DNA of 61,946 nucleotides from Deltaproteobacteria bacterium (GCA_016208165.1 JACQYL010000011.1:1-61946); one strand, 5' to 3'. Shown: positions 25,105-35,421, counted from the stretch's first letter. Made by a program: numbers and translations. The notes: generated by a model not told the origin, from the letters alone.

Positions 25105-26582
25105 TTCGGTAAGCCCTCCATAAAGGGGAACACGGAGGCGTGGATCAGATCCAGCATCAGAGAGGGGAAAAATCCGAACAGAAGTAAAGTCGCGATCAGG
25201 ATGATTCGAGGGACACCCAGACCCGGAGTCACATCAGGCAACTTGGCGAAACGTTCGTTTGTTGCACCATAGAAGGTCTGCTGGACAACCCGCAGCATGA
25301 AGAGGGCGCTTACGACGAGGGCCAGAATGGCCGTCACCCCGCTGATTGGATAGACTCTCAATGAGGAGAGGATGACGGTCAGTTCCGCCCAGAAATTGGC
25401 GAACCCCGGGACCCCCATACCCGCAAGAGCACCCACAATAAAGTAGGTGGAAGCCACGGGCATGATTCGGCTCATGCCTCCGAGTTCGGGTATGGATTTT
25501 GTATCGGTCCTGTCGTGGAAATATCCCACCGAGGAAAAGAGAAGGGCCGTCATAATGCCGTGGGCAAACATCTGAAACACGGCGCCGCTAAGGCCTTCCG
25601 CCGTGACTGTGGCTAGACCGAGCCCGACAATCCCCATATGCGAAACGCTGGAATAGGCCACCACGAATTTGAGGTCCTTCTGCACCAATCCGACAAGCAC
25701 GCCGTAGATGATGCCGATGGTGGCCAGGACGGCCATCCATGGAGCCCAGTACTCCCATCCCAGCGGACAGAGAAAAATGGCGACCCGCAGCACGCCAAAT
25801 GCGCCCAGCTTCATCAGCACGCCGGCGTGAACCATGCTGACCGATGTGGGAGCGGCCACGTGGCCGGAGGGCGACCATGTGTGAAAAGGCCAAACGCCCG
25901 CCAGGATGCCGAATCCTAAATAGAGAAAAAGGAATGCGAATTTCTGTTGAAAAGGGCTGAAAGTCCCCGGCTGAATCAAGCTAGGGATGTCGAATCCGAC
26001 TCCGCCCGATTGAACGAAAAGATAGATCATCGCAGGAAGGATGAGCGCGCTTCCAAAAAGGAGGTAGAGAAAGAGTTTCATGCCCCCGTATTCCTTGCGG
26101 GTGGAGCCCCATATGACGATGAGCGGATACATGGGAAAAAGAGACACGTCGTACCATACGAACAGAAAGAACAGATCCATACTCATGAAGAAACCGAAAA
26201 CCCCGGTCACCAGAACGAAGTACAAGGCGAAGAACTCTTTCACTCGCCTTTCCAGTTCCCACATGGAGAGTACGCCCGTGAAGTGAACGATTCCGGTGAG
26301 CAGGATCAGCGGAAGGTCGAAGCCGTCGGCTGCATTGAAGTACTGGATCCCCAGGGATTTCACCCAGGTGATCTTTTCCACGAACTGAAGCCCCCCCTGG
26401 GTTCTGTCATAGGCCGCGAAAAGATAGATGGAGAGAACCAGGGATATACCGGAAAAACAGGCGCTCACCCACCGGATGAGATCCTTCCGCCGGCCGGGAA
26501 TCAGCAGAATCGTCACCAGCCCCACGATGCAACTGAGCAACGTGGCGGACAGAAAAGGAAACGTTGCGAGGGATACATTCAT
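25101..26582 (-). CDS. nuoM: NADH-quinone oxidoreductase subunit M
   Basis: A 493-residue antiporter-like subunit. It has the helix 5 glutamate region (FVLVTGVFGFFMSMDLFFLF, then WYDVSLFPMYPLI), the channel segment GVWPFHTWSPSGHVAAPTS and the late FWAELTVILSSL. Note that the helix 5 'E' commonly written as FFxxxE in family members reads FVWYDVSLFPM here, so Asp may stand in for Glu. It overlaps nuoN by 4 bases and lies 197 bases after nuoL, an unusually long gap inside this operon. Confidence 0.92.
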   Translation of the reverse strand: MNVSLATFPFLSATLLSCIVGLVTILLIPGRRKDLIRWVSACFSGISLVLSIYLFAAYDRTQGGLQFVEKITWVKSLGIQYFNAADGFDLPLILLTGIVHFTGVLSMWELERRVKEFFALYFVLVTGVFGFFMSMDLFFLFVWYDVSLFPMYPLIVIWGSTRKEYGGMKLFLYLLFGSALILPAMIYLFVQSGGVGFDIPSLIQPGTFSPFQQKFAFLFLYLGFGILAGVWPFHTWSPSGHVAAPTSVSMVHAGVLMKLGAFGVLRVAIFLCPLGWEYWAPWMAVLATIGIIYGVLVGLVQKDLKFVVAYSSVSHMGIVGLGLATVTAEGLSGAVFQMFAHGIMTALLFSSVGYFHDRTDTKSIPELGGMSRIMPVASTYFIVGALAGMGVPGFANFWAELTVILSSLRVYPISGVTAILALVVSALFMLRVVQQTFYGATNERFAKLPDVTPGLGVPRIILIATLLLFGFFPSLMLDLIHASVFPFMEGLPK

Positions 26583-26779
26583 GCGGCGATCTTCCTAGGA
26601 TATACGCCCCTTGGCCATTGCCAAACGCTTTCGTCAAACGAACCGTGAGCCGACAAAGTCGATGATTTCAATGCGCCCCACGAAGAAACACCGGGTTGAT
26701 ATGTCGGACTTTGTTTTAAACGGTATAGAGATAACGCTTTCAAGAGCCGAGATATAAGCATGTCGAATATGTCCGTATT

Positions 26780-28636
26780 CTAAGCCAGGAAAAAGTAAAG
26801 ACCGACCAGCGCCAGAACGAGAAACATCGCCATCAGGTTGAACCGCACACGACCCGCCTGTACATAGGAAAGGATTCTGCCGCTTTCTATGGTAAAGCGA
26901 CAAATTTCATCGATCCCCCCATCGATGACCTTCTGGTCGTTCCGATGCAAATTTTCGGCGAAGACCCGATAGACTACCTTGTTCAGCAGAAATGCGTACA
27001 GGTCGTCCAGGAACCACCGCTTCAGGAAGAACCTTTTCACCGCAGGAAACCGTTCCACAAAGCCGATCTGTGAAGCCGCGTTTCTGCCGAACTCGCACCA
27101 CGTCAGGAACACTCCGGAAGCCGCCAAGAAGACGCTCACCGGCGCAACCCAGGGGTGCTCCTGCGGTGCTTCCACACCAAGGAAGTTTCCGAAAGTGCTT
27201 TTGAAAAAGCCGAGCATTGTAGTCACCGCAGCGAGGAAGAGCAGAGGCCAGGCCATGGCCCGGTAGGGCCCTTTCGAAAGGTGCTCCTTCTTCACAGATT
27301 CCGTTATCCGAGGAAAAAGAATAATGAAGATCGGGCGGAAGGCATAATAGGCGGTCATGAAGACACCCAGCAGGCCGGCCAGAAACCACACTGGATTGGG
27401 TTTTTCGAGCAGGGCGGACAGAACCATTTCTTTACTGAAGAACCCTGAAAAAGGGGGGAATCCCGAAAGGCTCGCCGCCGCCAGGATGGTGCAAGCGAAC
27501 GGTATCTTCAGGCTTCGTCCTCTCTTCTTAGCGATCTCGTAGATATCATTGGTCTCGAAATAGTGGATCCAGACGCCGGAGCATAGAAACAGGAGCGCCT
27601 TGAATGTGGCGTGCGTGGTCAGATGAAAGAAACCGGCGAAGGAACTGCCCGCCGAAAGGCCCATTACCATGTATCCCAGCTGGCTGATGGTGGAGTAGGC
27701 CCATACCTTCTTGATATCATTGTCCACCATGGCCATCGTGCCGGCCATGAGCATGCTGAGCGTGCCCACGGCGAGGCAGACCGTCATGGCGGTGGGGGAA
27801 TGGCTGAAAAAAGGGAAGAGGCGGTTGAACAGAAAAACACCGGCAGCCACCATAGTGGCGGAATGCAGCAGGGCGCTGACCGGTGTGGGTCCTTCCATGG
27901 CGTCCGGCAGCCACGTTAGGAGGGGGAACTGGGCGCTTTTCCCAATGACGCCCCCGAATATGAGCAGAACGGAAAGCGTCAGGAAGGCAGGCGAAAGCCG
28001 GCTCGCCGCAAGCGGGTCGTTCAGTTGAATGATGCTCACATTGCCCAAATGCGCCAACAGCAGCAGCATGCCCAGGAAGAAAGAGGCGTCCCCTAGGCGG
28101 GTCATCACAAAGGCTTTCTTTCCGGCCTGCGTGGCGCTGAACTTTTCATACCAGAAGCCGATGAGCAGATACGAGCACAACCCCACGATCTCCCAAAAAA
28201 TGTAAAGCTGGAGCAGGGAAGAGGACACGCAGAGAGAAAGCATGGACCAGGCAAAGAGGGACTGAAAGGCATAGTAACGTGAAAATCCCGGGTCCTTGCG
28301 CATGTATCCCAGAGAGTACATCTGCACCAGAAAGCAGATCACGGCCGCCAGGGCGAACATGATCAGGCTCGAGGGATCGAGCAGAAACCCGAAAAAGAGA
28401 GAAAATCCTTCGCCATTGTACCAGAGGGCGGAATACTCGATGGGTCGTGCCATGGACCCTAGGCGCGAAAGGAGCACAAGCGCGGCGGCCATCGAGATAC
28501 CCACGCCGGCTATGGACAGAGTTGCGGAAACACGAGGATACGCTCTCGTGAAAATCATGATCACCAGGAAAGCGACAAAGGGCGAACCCAAGGCCGTTGC
28601 CGTCGTCAGAAAATTGAAATCCGCGGGCGGGGTCAT
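26780..28636 (-). CDS. nuoL: NADH-quinone oxidoreductase subunit L
   Basis: A 618-residue antiporter-like subunit, the distal pump of complex I. Key regions: FWEIVGLCSYLLIGFWYEK (helix 5 Glu), IGKSAQFPLLTWLPDAMEGP (channel Lys/His with the TWLPDAMEGPTPVSALLHSA signature, about 222-250) and FFSKEMVL. The C-terminus has the long lateral-helix region expected for NuoL and ends in a final membrane helix. It starts 9 bases after nuoK ends. Confidence 0.93.
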   Translation of the reverse strand: MTPPADFNFLTTATALGSPFVAFLVIMIFTRAYPRVSATLSIAGVGISMAAALVLLSRLGSMARPIEYSALWYNGEGFSLFFGFLLDPSSLIMFALAAVICFLVQMYSLGYMRKDPGFSRYYAFQSLFAWSMLSLCVSSSLLQLYIFWEIVGLCSYLLIGFWYEKFSATQAGKKAFVMTRLGDASFFLGMLLLLAHLGNVSIIQLNDPLAASRLSPAFLTLSVLLIFGGVIGKSAQFPLLTWLPDAMEGPTPVSALLHSATMVAAGVFLFNRLFPFFSHSPTAMTVCLAVGTLSMLMAGTMAMVDNDIKKVWAYSTISQLGYMVMGLSAGSSFAGFFHLTTHATFKALLFLCSGVWIHYFETNDIYEIAKKRGRSLKIPFACTILAAASLSGFPPFSGFFSKEMVLSALLEKPNPVWFLAGLLGVFMTAYYAFRPIFIILFPRITESVKKEHLSKGPYRAMAWPLLFLAAVTTMLGFFKSTFGNFLGVEAPQEHPWVAPVSVFLAASGVFLTWCEFGRNAASQIGFVERFPAVKRFFLKRWFLDDLYAFLLNKVVYRVFAENLHRNDQKVIDGGIDEICRFTIESGRILSYVQAGRVRFNLMAMFLVLALVGLYFFLA

Positions 28637-28645
28637 ATCAGGCGC

Positions 28646-28951
28646 CTACCATCTCAAAAAGTCGTACCGGTCCGGATCAACGGATCCTGTGATCCGGTGG
28701 GCTGCGACCACCAGAGCGAGTCCAACGGCGACCTCTGTTGCGGCCACCCCAAGGATGAAGAGAACAAACGCCTGGCCGTCGATCCGCTGCCAGTGCAGCG
28801 CCGCACCAACAAACGCAATGGCTGCCGCGTTCATCATGATCTCGATGCCGATCAAGGTCATGATCAGATTACGACGCGTCAGGACACATATCAGCCCAAG
28901 AAACAGCACGGCTCCCGCCAGCATTAAGACATGGTTGAAAGGAACGATCAT
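28646..28951 (-). CDS. nuoK: NADH-quinone oxidoreductase subunit K
   Basis: A 101-residue three-helix membrane subunit. The helix 2 and 3 glutamates that carry protons are both present: MTLIGIEIMMNAAAI and LFILGVAATEVAVGLALVV. Length and order match NuoK. It overlaps nuoJ by 4 bases (ATGA), so translation is coupled. Confidence 0.92.
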   Translation of the reverse strand: MIVPFNHVLMLAGAVLFLGLICVLTRRNLIMTLIGIEIMMNAAAIAFVGAALHWQRIDGQAFVLFILGVAATEVAVGLALVVAAHRITGSVDPDRYDFLRW

Positions 28952-29484
28952 GATTCTTCTCCCGCCTCGCTTTCGGTAGGACTTGCTTTCTGGTTCCCGC
29001 CTCTTCCCACCAGGACGGCGGCCAGAAGAGCCAGGAGCAAAAGGATGGAGATGATTTCAACGGCCAGCCAGTAACGCTCGAAGACAAAACGGCCGAATCC
29101 CCCCGGCCCCACCGTGGCGGACTTCAGGATTTCGGCGCTGCCGGGTTCCCTGAACACGGCCAAGGCCGAGAGCGCCAAAAACGGGAAACCGATCACGATC
29201 GACGGCAGCCACCGACGCAGAGAAAGGCCAGTCTTTTCGGCCAGGTCCACCCTGAGCATCATGATCACAAAAAGGAAAAGGATCATGATGGCGCCCGCGT
29301 AAATGATCACTTCGAGGGCGGCAAGAAAAGGGGCCCCGAGAAGGAAAAAGAGCATGGCGCTGCCCAGGAAGGAGAAGATCAGAAACACCACTACGTGCAC
29401 CAGGTTCCTCCGGGTGATCGCCAGCCCGGTGGACACCAGAATAAACGCCGCAAGAAAGTAGAATATCGCCGGCTGCAGACTCAC
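28948..29484 (-). CDS. nuoJ: NADH-quinone oxidoreductase subunit J
   Basis: A 178-residue membrane subunit with five helices, including the pi-bulge helix LEVIIYAGAIMILFLFVIM (about 58-76) that couples quinone reduction to pumping. GTG start with GGAGGGAAG upstream. It lies 11 bases after nuoI and overlaps nuoK. Confidence 0.92.
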   Translation of the reverse strand: MSLQPAIFYFLAAFILVSTGLAITRRNLVHVVVFLIFSFLGSAMLFFLLGAPFLAALEVIIYAGAIMILFLFVIMMLRVDLAEKTGLSLRRWLPSIVIGFPFLALSALAVFREPGSAEILKSATVGPGGFGRFVFERYWLAVEIISILLLLALLAAVLVGRGGNQKASPTESEAGEES

Positions 29485-29495
29485 GCTTCCCTCCT

Positions 29496-30059
29496 TCAGG
29501 GCAGGTTCTTTTTCAGGTTGACGGGTTCTTCCTCGTTGATGTGAGAACCTTTGTCTCCCACCATCGTCACCCCGGCGTATCGATAAAAATTGTACTCTCC
29601 GTTCTTGCCGCCGTGGTCTACCAGCAGGTCTTCCTTTTCGGCCACCAGGTTGAGGATGTCTCTGTCACAGAATTCAAAGTCGGGGGTCAGTTGAATGGCG
29701 AGAGTGGGACACGCCTCTTCGCACAGTCCGCAATAGATGCAACGCGCGAAATTGATGCGAAACCATCGGGCCCAGCGGCGGCCGTCCTCGCGCTCTTCTC
29801 CCTCCATGGAGATGCAGCTTACCGGGCAGGCGGCGGCGCAGAGGAAACACGACACACAACGTTCTTCGCCGTCCGGGTCACGGGTAAGAATGATTCTAGC
29901 CCTCGTTCGCTCGGGCAGCGGACGCTTGTATTCCGGGTATTCCTCCGTAATTTTTCGGCGAAAGAGATGGACCAAGGTTGTACCCATGCCTTGGGTCAGG
30001 CCCTGGAAGATCTCGATGGTCTGCTGAACGTACCCGTCTTTCTTCTTGTTGTCCGTCAT
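29496..30059 (-). CDS. nuoI: NADH-quinone oxidoreductase subunit I
   Basis: A 187-residue peripheral subunit with two [4Fe-4S] clusters N6a and N6b: [16 protein letters not shown] and [16 protein letters not shown]. It passes electrons towards the N2 cluster in the NuoB part of the fused protein. The N-terminus is amphipathic and docks to the membrane arm. GGGAAAC precedes the ATG. Confidence 0.93.
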   Translation of the reverse strand: MTDNKKKDGYVQQTIEIFQGLTQGMGTTLVHLFRRKITEEYPEYKRPLPERTRARIILTRDPDGEERCVSCFLCAAACPVSCISMEGEEREDGRRWARWFRINFARCIYCGLCEEACPTLAIQLTPDFEFCDRDILNLVAEKEDLLVDHGGKNGEYNFYRYAGVTMVGDKGSHINEEEPVNLKKNLP

Positions 30060-30128
30060 GTGTTTCCCGCTGAGATGTGCAGATTGCCTATGTCCGAAGA
30101 TACCCTATGTTCCATTGGCCCGTGAGGA

Positions 30129-31121
30129 TTATCCTTTAATGAGCAAGGCCAGGCCCCCGGTGGCCACAATGTTGAGCAGGGCCGCCGGGATCAGAATCTT
30201 CCATCCCAGGTGCATCAGCTGGTCATATCGGAGCCTGGGCAGCGTTCCTCTGAGCCAGATCAAGACGAACACGACGGCCGCCACTTTCAGGAAAAACCAG
30301 AGCACGGGCGGCAGTAAGGGGCCTCGCCAGCCTCCCAGGAAGAACACCGCGACGAGAGCACCCAGAACGATCACGGTGACGTATTCCCCGAGAAAATAAA
30401 GAGCGAAGCGCATGCCGCTGTACTCCGTGTGGTAACCGGCCACCAGTTCGTTTTCCGCTTCCGGCAGGTCAAAGGGAATCCTCTTTGCTTCAGCCACCGA
30501 GCTGATGAAGAAGATGAGAAACGCAACCGGCTGAACCAGGATAAACGGATACTTGGCTTGAGCCTGTACGATATCCACAAGGCTGAATGATTGGGCCAAC
30601 ATGACCACAGGAACCAGCGCCAAACCAAGAGAGAGTTCATAACTGATCATCTGGGCCGCCCCTCGGATCCCACCCAACAGGCTGAACTTGGAATTCGACG
30701 CCCATCCCCCGAGGGCCACGCCGTAGACACTGATGGAAGAAAGGGCCAGCACAAAGAGCAGTCCAACGTTGAGGTCGGTGACGATCAATGGGAATCGCAT
30801 TCCAAAAAACGTCCAGGTGTCTCCAAAGGGCGCCACGGCGAACATCAGCATGGCCGTTACCGCAACCACAGCGGGAGCGTAGAGAAAAATCCACCGGTCC
30901 GCTCCCTCGGGCACGAGATCTTCCTTGGTCAGCAGTTTTACGACGTCGGCCGCGGGCTGGAGGAGGCCCCACGGGCCTGCACGGTTCGGACCCAGACGGA
31001 TCTGGATCCATCCCAACAGCCTGCGCTCCCCTAAGATGAGCCAGCCGGCCCCCAGCAGGAGCGCCACCGGCACGAAAACGATCTTCAGTACGAGCAGGAC
31101 GGTTCCCAGGGCGAGGTGCAT
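30129..31121 (-). CDS. nuoH: NADH-quinone oxidoreductase subunit H
   Basis: A 330-residue membrane subunit with about eight helices that forms the quinone cavity together with NuoB and NuoD. Typical stretches are RLLGWIQIRLGPNRAGPWGL (about 33-52), SSVAEAKRIPFDLPEAENEL (about 207-226, with the conserved acidic loop) and YHTEYSGMRFALYFLGEY. It starts 11 bases after nuoG. The ribosome binding site is weak (GGGATCC), consistent with coupling to nuoG. Confidence 0.93.
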   Translation of the reverse strand: MHLALGTVLLVLKIVFVPVALLLGAGWLILGERRLLGWIQIRLGPNRAGPWGLLQPAADVVKLLTKEDLVPEGADRWIFLYAPAVVAVTAMLMFAVAPFGDTWTFFGMRFPLIVTDLNVGLLFVLALSSISVYGVALGGWASNSKFSLLGGIRGAAQMISYELSLGLALVPVVMLAQSFSLVDIVQAQAKYPFILVQPVAFLIFFISSVAEAKRIPFDLPEAENELVAGYHTEYSGMRFALYFLGEYVTVIVLGALVAVFFLGGWRGPLLPPVLWFFLKVAAVVFVLIWLRGTLPRLRYDQLMHLGWKILIPAALLNIVATGGLALLIKG

Positions 31122-31132
31122 CGCTTGGATCC

Positions 31133-33616
31133 CTACATTTTATGAATGCGATCGTCCGGCACGAACGCCGGCCAATCCGTTAAGTTCCGCCATTCCACCT
31201 GACGGTGCCTGGGCGCCACGACCACGCCGACCGCCATACTCGACCCGATGCCGAGCTGAAAAACCACTTCCCCTCCGTCCAATCGAAGGGCCACTTTATC
31301 TCCCTCCATCAGACCCAGCCTCGCGGCGTCATCAGGGTGCAGGAAAAGAGTTGGAGTTGATTCACCCCTCCGGGCGATACGGGAATAGGAGGAGAGCTCC
31401 TCCGTCCCGAACGTCCAATCCGTGAGCACCAGTTCCATTCCCTCTCCGCCGGATTCGATGTCCCCGATCCTGGAGAAAGAAAAATCATCCTTCGAGATCT
31501 CACGAGGCACGAAACGATCCCCATTCGGCGAAGAGAGAGGCGCATTGAAGACCGGATGTTCCCTGGCCAGCCAATCCCACAGGTTTTTCAGGAGGGTTCC
31601 GTGATTTTGCCCCGAGAGGGCCGAATACAGTTCATCCAGCGCCTCATGGGCCGCCTTGGGATCCCCGCCGGGAATGTGATCCTCGAACGTTCTGGGCGGA
31701 TGGCTTCCCCCACTGATCCGTGAAATGGGTGTGCCCCCCCGGTGGATGGGCCGGGCCTCCTGAGGTCTGCCTTCCTGGTTCACAAAGCTGGACGATGTGC
31801 GCTCAAAAAGGGAGGTCGTCGGCAGGAACACGTCGGCCGTCCCGGCGGAGCGAGAAGGGATATAGTCGAGGACGATGAGACATTCCACTTTCTTCATCGC
31901 CTGTTCGAGTCGTCCGCGATCGGGGTAGAGCCGGAAAGGATCCTGTTCTACTAGGACCAAGGCTTTGACTTTGCCCGTTTCCAGCGTATCGGTCACCGCG
32001 CTTTGATCCTGCGCCGAAGACAATAGGGCGGCCCCAAAGGCGTTGGGACCGGGCAAGAGGTAGAAGAGTCCGGTTCTCTCCGTGACTTGATGAAAAAGAT
32101 AGGCAAGGTCGGCAGCCAGTACAGGTGTGAGTTCTCTGACAATGTCCGTGCCGCACACGATCACGGGCCTTTTGCTGGTCCCGAGTTTTTCGGCGACTTC
32201 CTCGATGCGGGCTTCCAATTCCGGGTTCTGCCGGTGATGTTCGGGAAGGGATTCGAGGAACCTTGCCGCGTTCCTGCTCAGGCCCTTGGCTCCATTCCCA
32301 CCGAGAGCACGTTTGCCGATCATGGCGGCGTAAAGGTCTATGTGATCCGGCTTAACGGCCAGGTGAGAGAAGGGGAAAGGGAGAAAAACGGGCCTTGGAT
32401 CTATCACCGCCACTGTTGCACCCTTGCGTTGGGCCTGACGCATGGCCAAGGCCAGCATGGGACCTTCGTTGACGGCATCGGCGCCCAGGGCCAGAATGAA
32501 GTCCGCGTCTTCGACCTGCCGCATGGAAACGGCCACCTGCTCGTCCAGCTTTGTCACCGCAGTCTTGACCTTTTTCAAGATGGCAGGCTCCACGAAGAAC
32601 CTGGGATCCGGCCAACCCGAGAGCCTGCAAAGGCGCTTGAGCGCACCCTGGGTTTCCAAGCTGCATCGAGCCGAGCCGACGCAAAGCACAGCCTCGGCTC
32701 CGGCCTCGCGGCCGATCCGGTCGAGCCTGTCGGCGGCCGCCCGAATCCCTTCCTCCCAGGGAACCTCCCGGTCGCCCACCCGCGCTTTTCGCATGCGATC
32801 GGGGTGGTTGGCGAAATCGAAACCAAAACGCCCCCGGTCACAAATGAAATAGCCGTTTACCTTTTTGTTCAAACGACCTTCCTGCCGTACCATCTCCCGG
32901 TAGCGAGCGCTGCCCGAGGTGTTGCATCCCAGGGAACAATGAATACACAAGGAAGGACCTCGTTCGAAGTCCCACCGGCGGCCCTTGAAGCGGGCGGGTT
33001 TATCCGTGTATACGCCTGTGGGGCAGAGGTCGATGAGATTCCCGGAAAAGGGGCTCTCCAAAGGCCCGCTCTGGAATCGGCCGAAATAGGTATGGTTCGC
33101 GATTTGCATGGCTCCCAGGTCGCGATAACCCGCAAAATCCTGATAAAAGCGCCGGCATCTCCAGCAGTGAATGCATCGGTTCATTTCGTGCTGCACAAAA
33201 GGACCCAGGTCCTGGTCCCGATAGGTGCGTTTCTTCCCAAGATAACGTCTGATCCCGTGGCCTGCCGAGACGGTTTCATCCTGGAGGAGGCAGTGGCCTC
33301 CTTCGTCACACACAGGGCAATCGAGGGGATGATTCAACATGAGGCATTCAATGATCCATTTTCGGAACGATACGGCCTCGGGGTCCACGGTGGAAACCAC
33401 CATGCCGTCCTCGGCTTCCACCATACAACTCATTTCTATGCCTTTGACCGGACCCTCTTTGAATTTCACGGCGCACATGCGGCAGGCTCCTAAGGATCCG
33501 AGAGCCTCATGGTAGCAGAAACGGGGAATCATGATGCCGAGGCGCTCTGCGGCTTGGATCACCTTGGTTCCGGCTGGAACCTCGACTTCCCGATCGTCAA
33601 TGGTCAGCTTTGGCAC
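31133..33616 (-). CDS. nuoG: NADH-quinone oxidoreductase subunit G
   Basis: An 827-residue peripheral subunit. The N-terminal ferredoxin-like domain holds the [2Fe-2S] N1b motif (FCYHEALGSLGACRMC, about 33-48), then DCPVCDEGGHCLLQDE (N4 region), the N5/N4 cluster MNRCIHCWRCRRFYQDF and a further CIHCSLGCN motif that suggests the extra N7 cluster. The rest is a molybdopterin-oxidoreductase fold that has lost the cofactor. A 55-residue Gly/Pro-rich insertion (about 655-690) is unusual. GTG start with GGAGG upstream; 6 bases from nuoF. Confidence 0.93.
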   Translation of the reverse strand: MPKLTIDDREVEVPAGTKVIQAAERLGIMIPRFCYHEALGSLGACRMCAVKFKEGPVKGIEMSCMVEAEDGMVVSTVDPEAVSFRKWIIECLMLNHPLDCPVCDEGGHCLLQDETVSAGHGIRRYLGKKRTYRDQDLGPFVQHEMNRCIHCWRCRRFYQDFAGYRDLGAMQIANHTYFGRFQSGPLESPFSGNLIDLCPTGVYTDKPARFKGRRWDFERGPSLCIHCSLGCNTSGSARYREMVRQEGRLNKKVNGYFICDRGRFGFDFANHPDRMRKARVGDREVPWEEGIRAAADRLDRIGREAGAEAVLCVGSARCSLETQGALKRLCRLSGWPDPRFFVEPAILKKVKTAVTKLDEQVAVSMRQVEDADFILALGADAVNEGPMLALAMRQAQRKGATVAVIDPRPVFLPFPFSHLAVKPDHIDLYAAMIGKRALGGNGAKGLSRNAARFLESLPEHHRQNPELEARIEEVAEKLGTSKRPVIVCGTDIVRELTPVLAADLAYLFHQVTERTGLFYLLPGPNAFGAALLSSAQDQSAVTDTLETGKVKALVLVEQDPFRLYPDRGRLEQAMKKVECLIVLDYIPSRSAGTADVFLPTTSLFERTSSSFVNQEGRPQEARPIHRGGTPISRISGGSHPPRTFEDHIPGGDPKAAHEALDELYSALSGQNHGTLLKNLWDWLAREHPVFNAPLSSPNGDRFVPREISKDDFSFSRIGDIESGGEGMELVLTDWTFGTEELSSYSRIARRGESTPTLFLHPDDAARLGLMEGDKVALRLDGGEVVFQLGIGSSMAVGVVVAPRHRQVEWRNLTDWPAFVPDDRIHKM

Positions 33617-33622
33617 GAAATT

Positions 33623-34921
33623 TCATTCCTCCCTTTTTTCCACTGACGGCCCGCCTGACTTGAAAGGGCACTGCTTCCGGCTGATGTGTTCCTGCACCTC
33701 ATCCATGAAGTACTTCAGCAGGTGGTGAACGGACGCCGCCGCCCCGGGGGCAAAGGCGCAATAAGCGTGATCCATAAACGACGCCATTTCGCGCAGCATG
33801 GGAATGAAGGATTCTTCCCCTTCTCCGTTTTCGATTCGTTGAAGCAGATCCAGGACAAAAGGCAATCCCTCCCGGCAAGGCGTGCAGAACCCGCAGGACT
33901 CGCGAACGAAAAATTGGATGAGGTTCAGAGTGACGCCGACCAGGCACGTGTCTCGATCGAAAACGATGATGGCGCCGGTGCCAAGTCGCTGCCCCGCCTT
34001 CTTCAGGGGGTCGAAGTCCATCTGGGTGTGGTAGAATTCTTTCGACATAAACCCGGTAGAGGCGCCTCCCGGCAAGCACGCCTTGAACTCCGCACCCGGG
34101 AGCATGCCTCCGGCGGGGCCTTCGATAATTTCGCTCAGGGGCGTGCCCATGGGCATCTCGTAGCAACCGGGCCGACAGACCTTCCCCGAAACGGTATAGA
34201 GCTTGGTTCCCGCTCCCTTCTCCGATTTTGCCAGGCCTTTGAAGCAATCGGGTCCGTGTCTCAGTATGTACGGCACACAGGAGAGTGTTTCGACATTGTT
34301 TACCAGAGTCGGCCGTTTCCACAGGCCCTCTTCGGTCATGTGGGGACCGCCCTTCACAGGATGCGGTCGCTTACCCTGGATGGCGTTGATCTGAGCCGTG
34401 GCTTCCCCGCAAATGTATCGGCCCGCGCTCCGATGGACGGTGATGTCGAAGGAAAACTCACTTCCCAGAATACGATCTCCGAGGTATCCGGCATTTCTGG
34501 CGACTTCAAGTTCCCTCTCGATGAGTTCCGCATCCATTTCATAAGAAGGACGGACGAAAAAGATCCCCCTTTGCGCTGAAATGGCGTAGGCCGCCAGCAC
34601 GATACCCTCTATAACCAGATGAGGATCTGCATTGACCAGAACGCGATCCTTGAAGGTTCCCGGTTCCATCTCGTCCGTATTGGGCACCACATATCTCGGG
34701 AACGGAGCCGTCTCGGGAACGCCGGACCACTTGATTCCCGTGGGGAAGCCGGCGCCCCCCCGGCCCCGCAGTCCGGAGTCCTTGACCTGCTTAACCACCT
34801 CGTTCGGTTTTAGTGTCAGAACCGCTTTGGTAAGGGCTTCGTAACCGCCGCTCCGGCGATACTCATCAATCGTCGCGGGTCTGTCCGGCCTGTAGTTCTT
34901 GAGAAGTACGAGCTCGCCCAT
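33623..34921 (-). CDS. nuoF: NADH-quinone oxidoreductase subunit F
   Basis: A 432-residue subunit that binds NADH, FMN and the N3 [4Fe-4S] cluster. FMN site: GLRGRGGAGFPTGIKW (near 50). NADH/FMN region: YVVPNTDEMEPGTFKDR. Cluster: ESCGFCTPCREG (about 340-351) plus the later Cys in MDHAYCAFAPGAAA. I chose the ATG at 34921, which gives the family's usual opening; the frame is open 10 more codons. It follows nuoE by a few bases. Confidence 0.93.
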   Translation of the reverse strand: MGELVLLKNYRPDRPATIDEYRRSGGYEALTKAVLTLKPNEVVKQVKDSGLRGRGGAGFPTGIKWSGVPETAPFPRYVVPNTDEMEPGTFKDRVLVNADPHLVIEGIVLAAYAISAQRGIFFVRPSYEMDAELIERELEVARNAGYLGDRILGSEFSFDITVHRSAGRYICGEATAQINAIQGKRPHPVKGGPHMTEEGLWKRPTLVNNVETLSCVPYILRHGPDCFKGLAKSEKGAGTKLYTVSGKVCRPGCYEMPMGTPLSEIIEGPAGGMLPGAEFKACLPGGASTGFMSKEFYHTQMDFDPLKKAGQRLGTGAIIVFDRDTCLVGVTLNLIQFFVRESCGFCTPCREGLPFVLDLLQRIENGEGEESFIPMLREMASFMDHAYCAFAPGAAASVHHLLKYFMDEVQEHISRKQCPFKSGGPSVEKREE

Positions 34922-34926
34922 GGGAA

Positions 34927-35421
34927 TCACCGGTCCGGTACCAAAGTGCAATGCTCTATTCTTAGCTTTTCCAAAATGTCATCGATCCTCGCCGGTGTCA
35001 GGTGGCCATAAAACTCTCCGTTGATGAGCATGGCCGGGGCGTAATCGCAATAACCGATGCAGACGGATGGTAAGACGGTAAACAGGCCGTCCTTGCTCGT
35101 TCCGCCCATGTTGATATTCAGTTTCCTGCAGAGGTAATCCACCACGGATACCTCGCCGAACATCCAGCACACCGCCCCGTCACAGGCGTGGATTACGAAT
35201 CTCCCTACCGGTTCGCGATAAATGAAATCATAGAACGTGGCGAGTTCCTCGAGCTCCAGAGGCGTCAGGCCAAGAAGGGAAGCCGACTCGCAGAGCGCCT
35301 CATCGCTCATGTAGCCGTAATGATTTTGGACGGCGTACATTACGTTGACTACTTCTTCGCGGGGGTGCTCGTTCTCCTCGATCTGTTTTTGGAGCCTCTC
35401 CTTAAGTTCCTTCGGCAGCAT
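34927..35421 (-). CDS. nuoE: NADH-quinone oxidoreductase subunit E
   Basis: A 164-residue thioredoxin-fold subunit with the N1a [2Fe-2S] cluster. The ligands appear as HACDGAVC (CX4C) and VCIGYCDYAPA (CX3C). It completes the NADH-input module E-F-G, so the complex should use NADH rather than only ferredoxin. It lies 10 bases after the fused nuoBCD gene. Confidence 0.92.
   Translation of the reverse strand: MLPKELKERLQKQIEENEHPREEVVNVMYAVQNHYGYMSDEALCESASLLGLTPLELEELATFYDFIYREPVGRFVIHACDGAVCWMFGEVSVVDYLCRKLNINMGGTSKDGLFTVLPSVCIGYCDYAPAMLINGEFYGHLTPARIDDILEKLRIEHCTLVPDR

Noticed and set aside
32087-33493. 468-codon open frame antisense to nuoG, and similar long antisense frames at 33686-34579, 35345-35989 and 36086-37036
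   Set aside because: They mirror well-recognised nuo genes on the other strand, have no family resemblance and arise from the codon bias of GC-rich genes.
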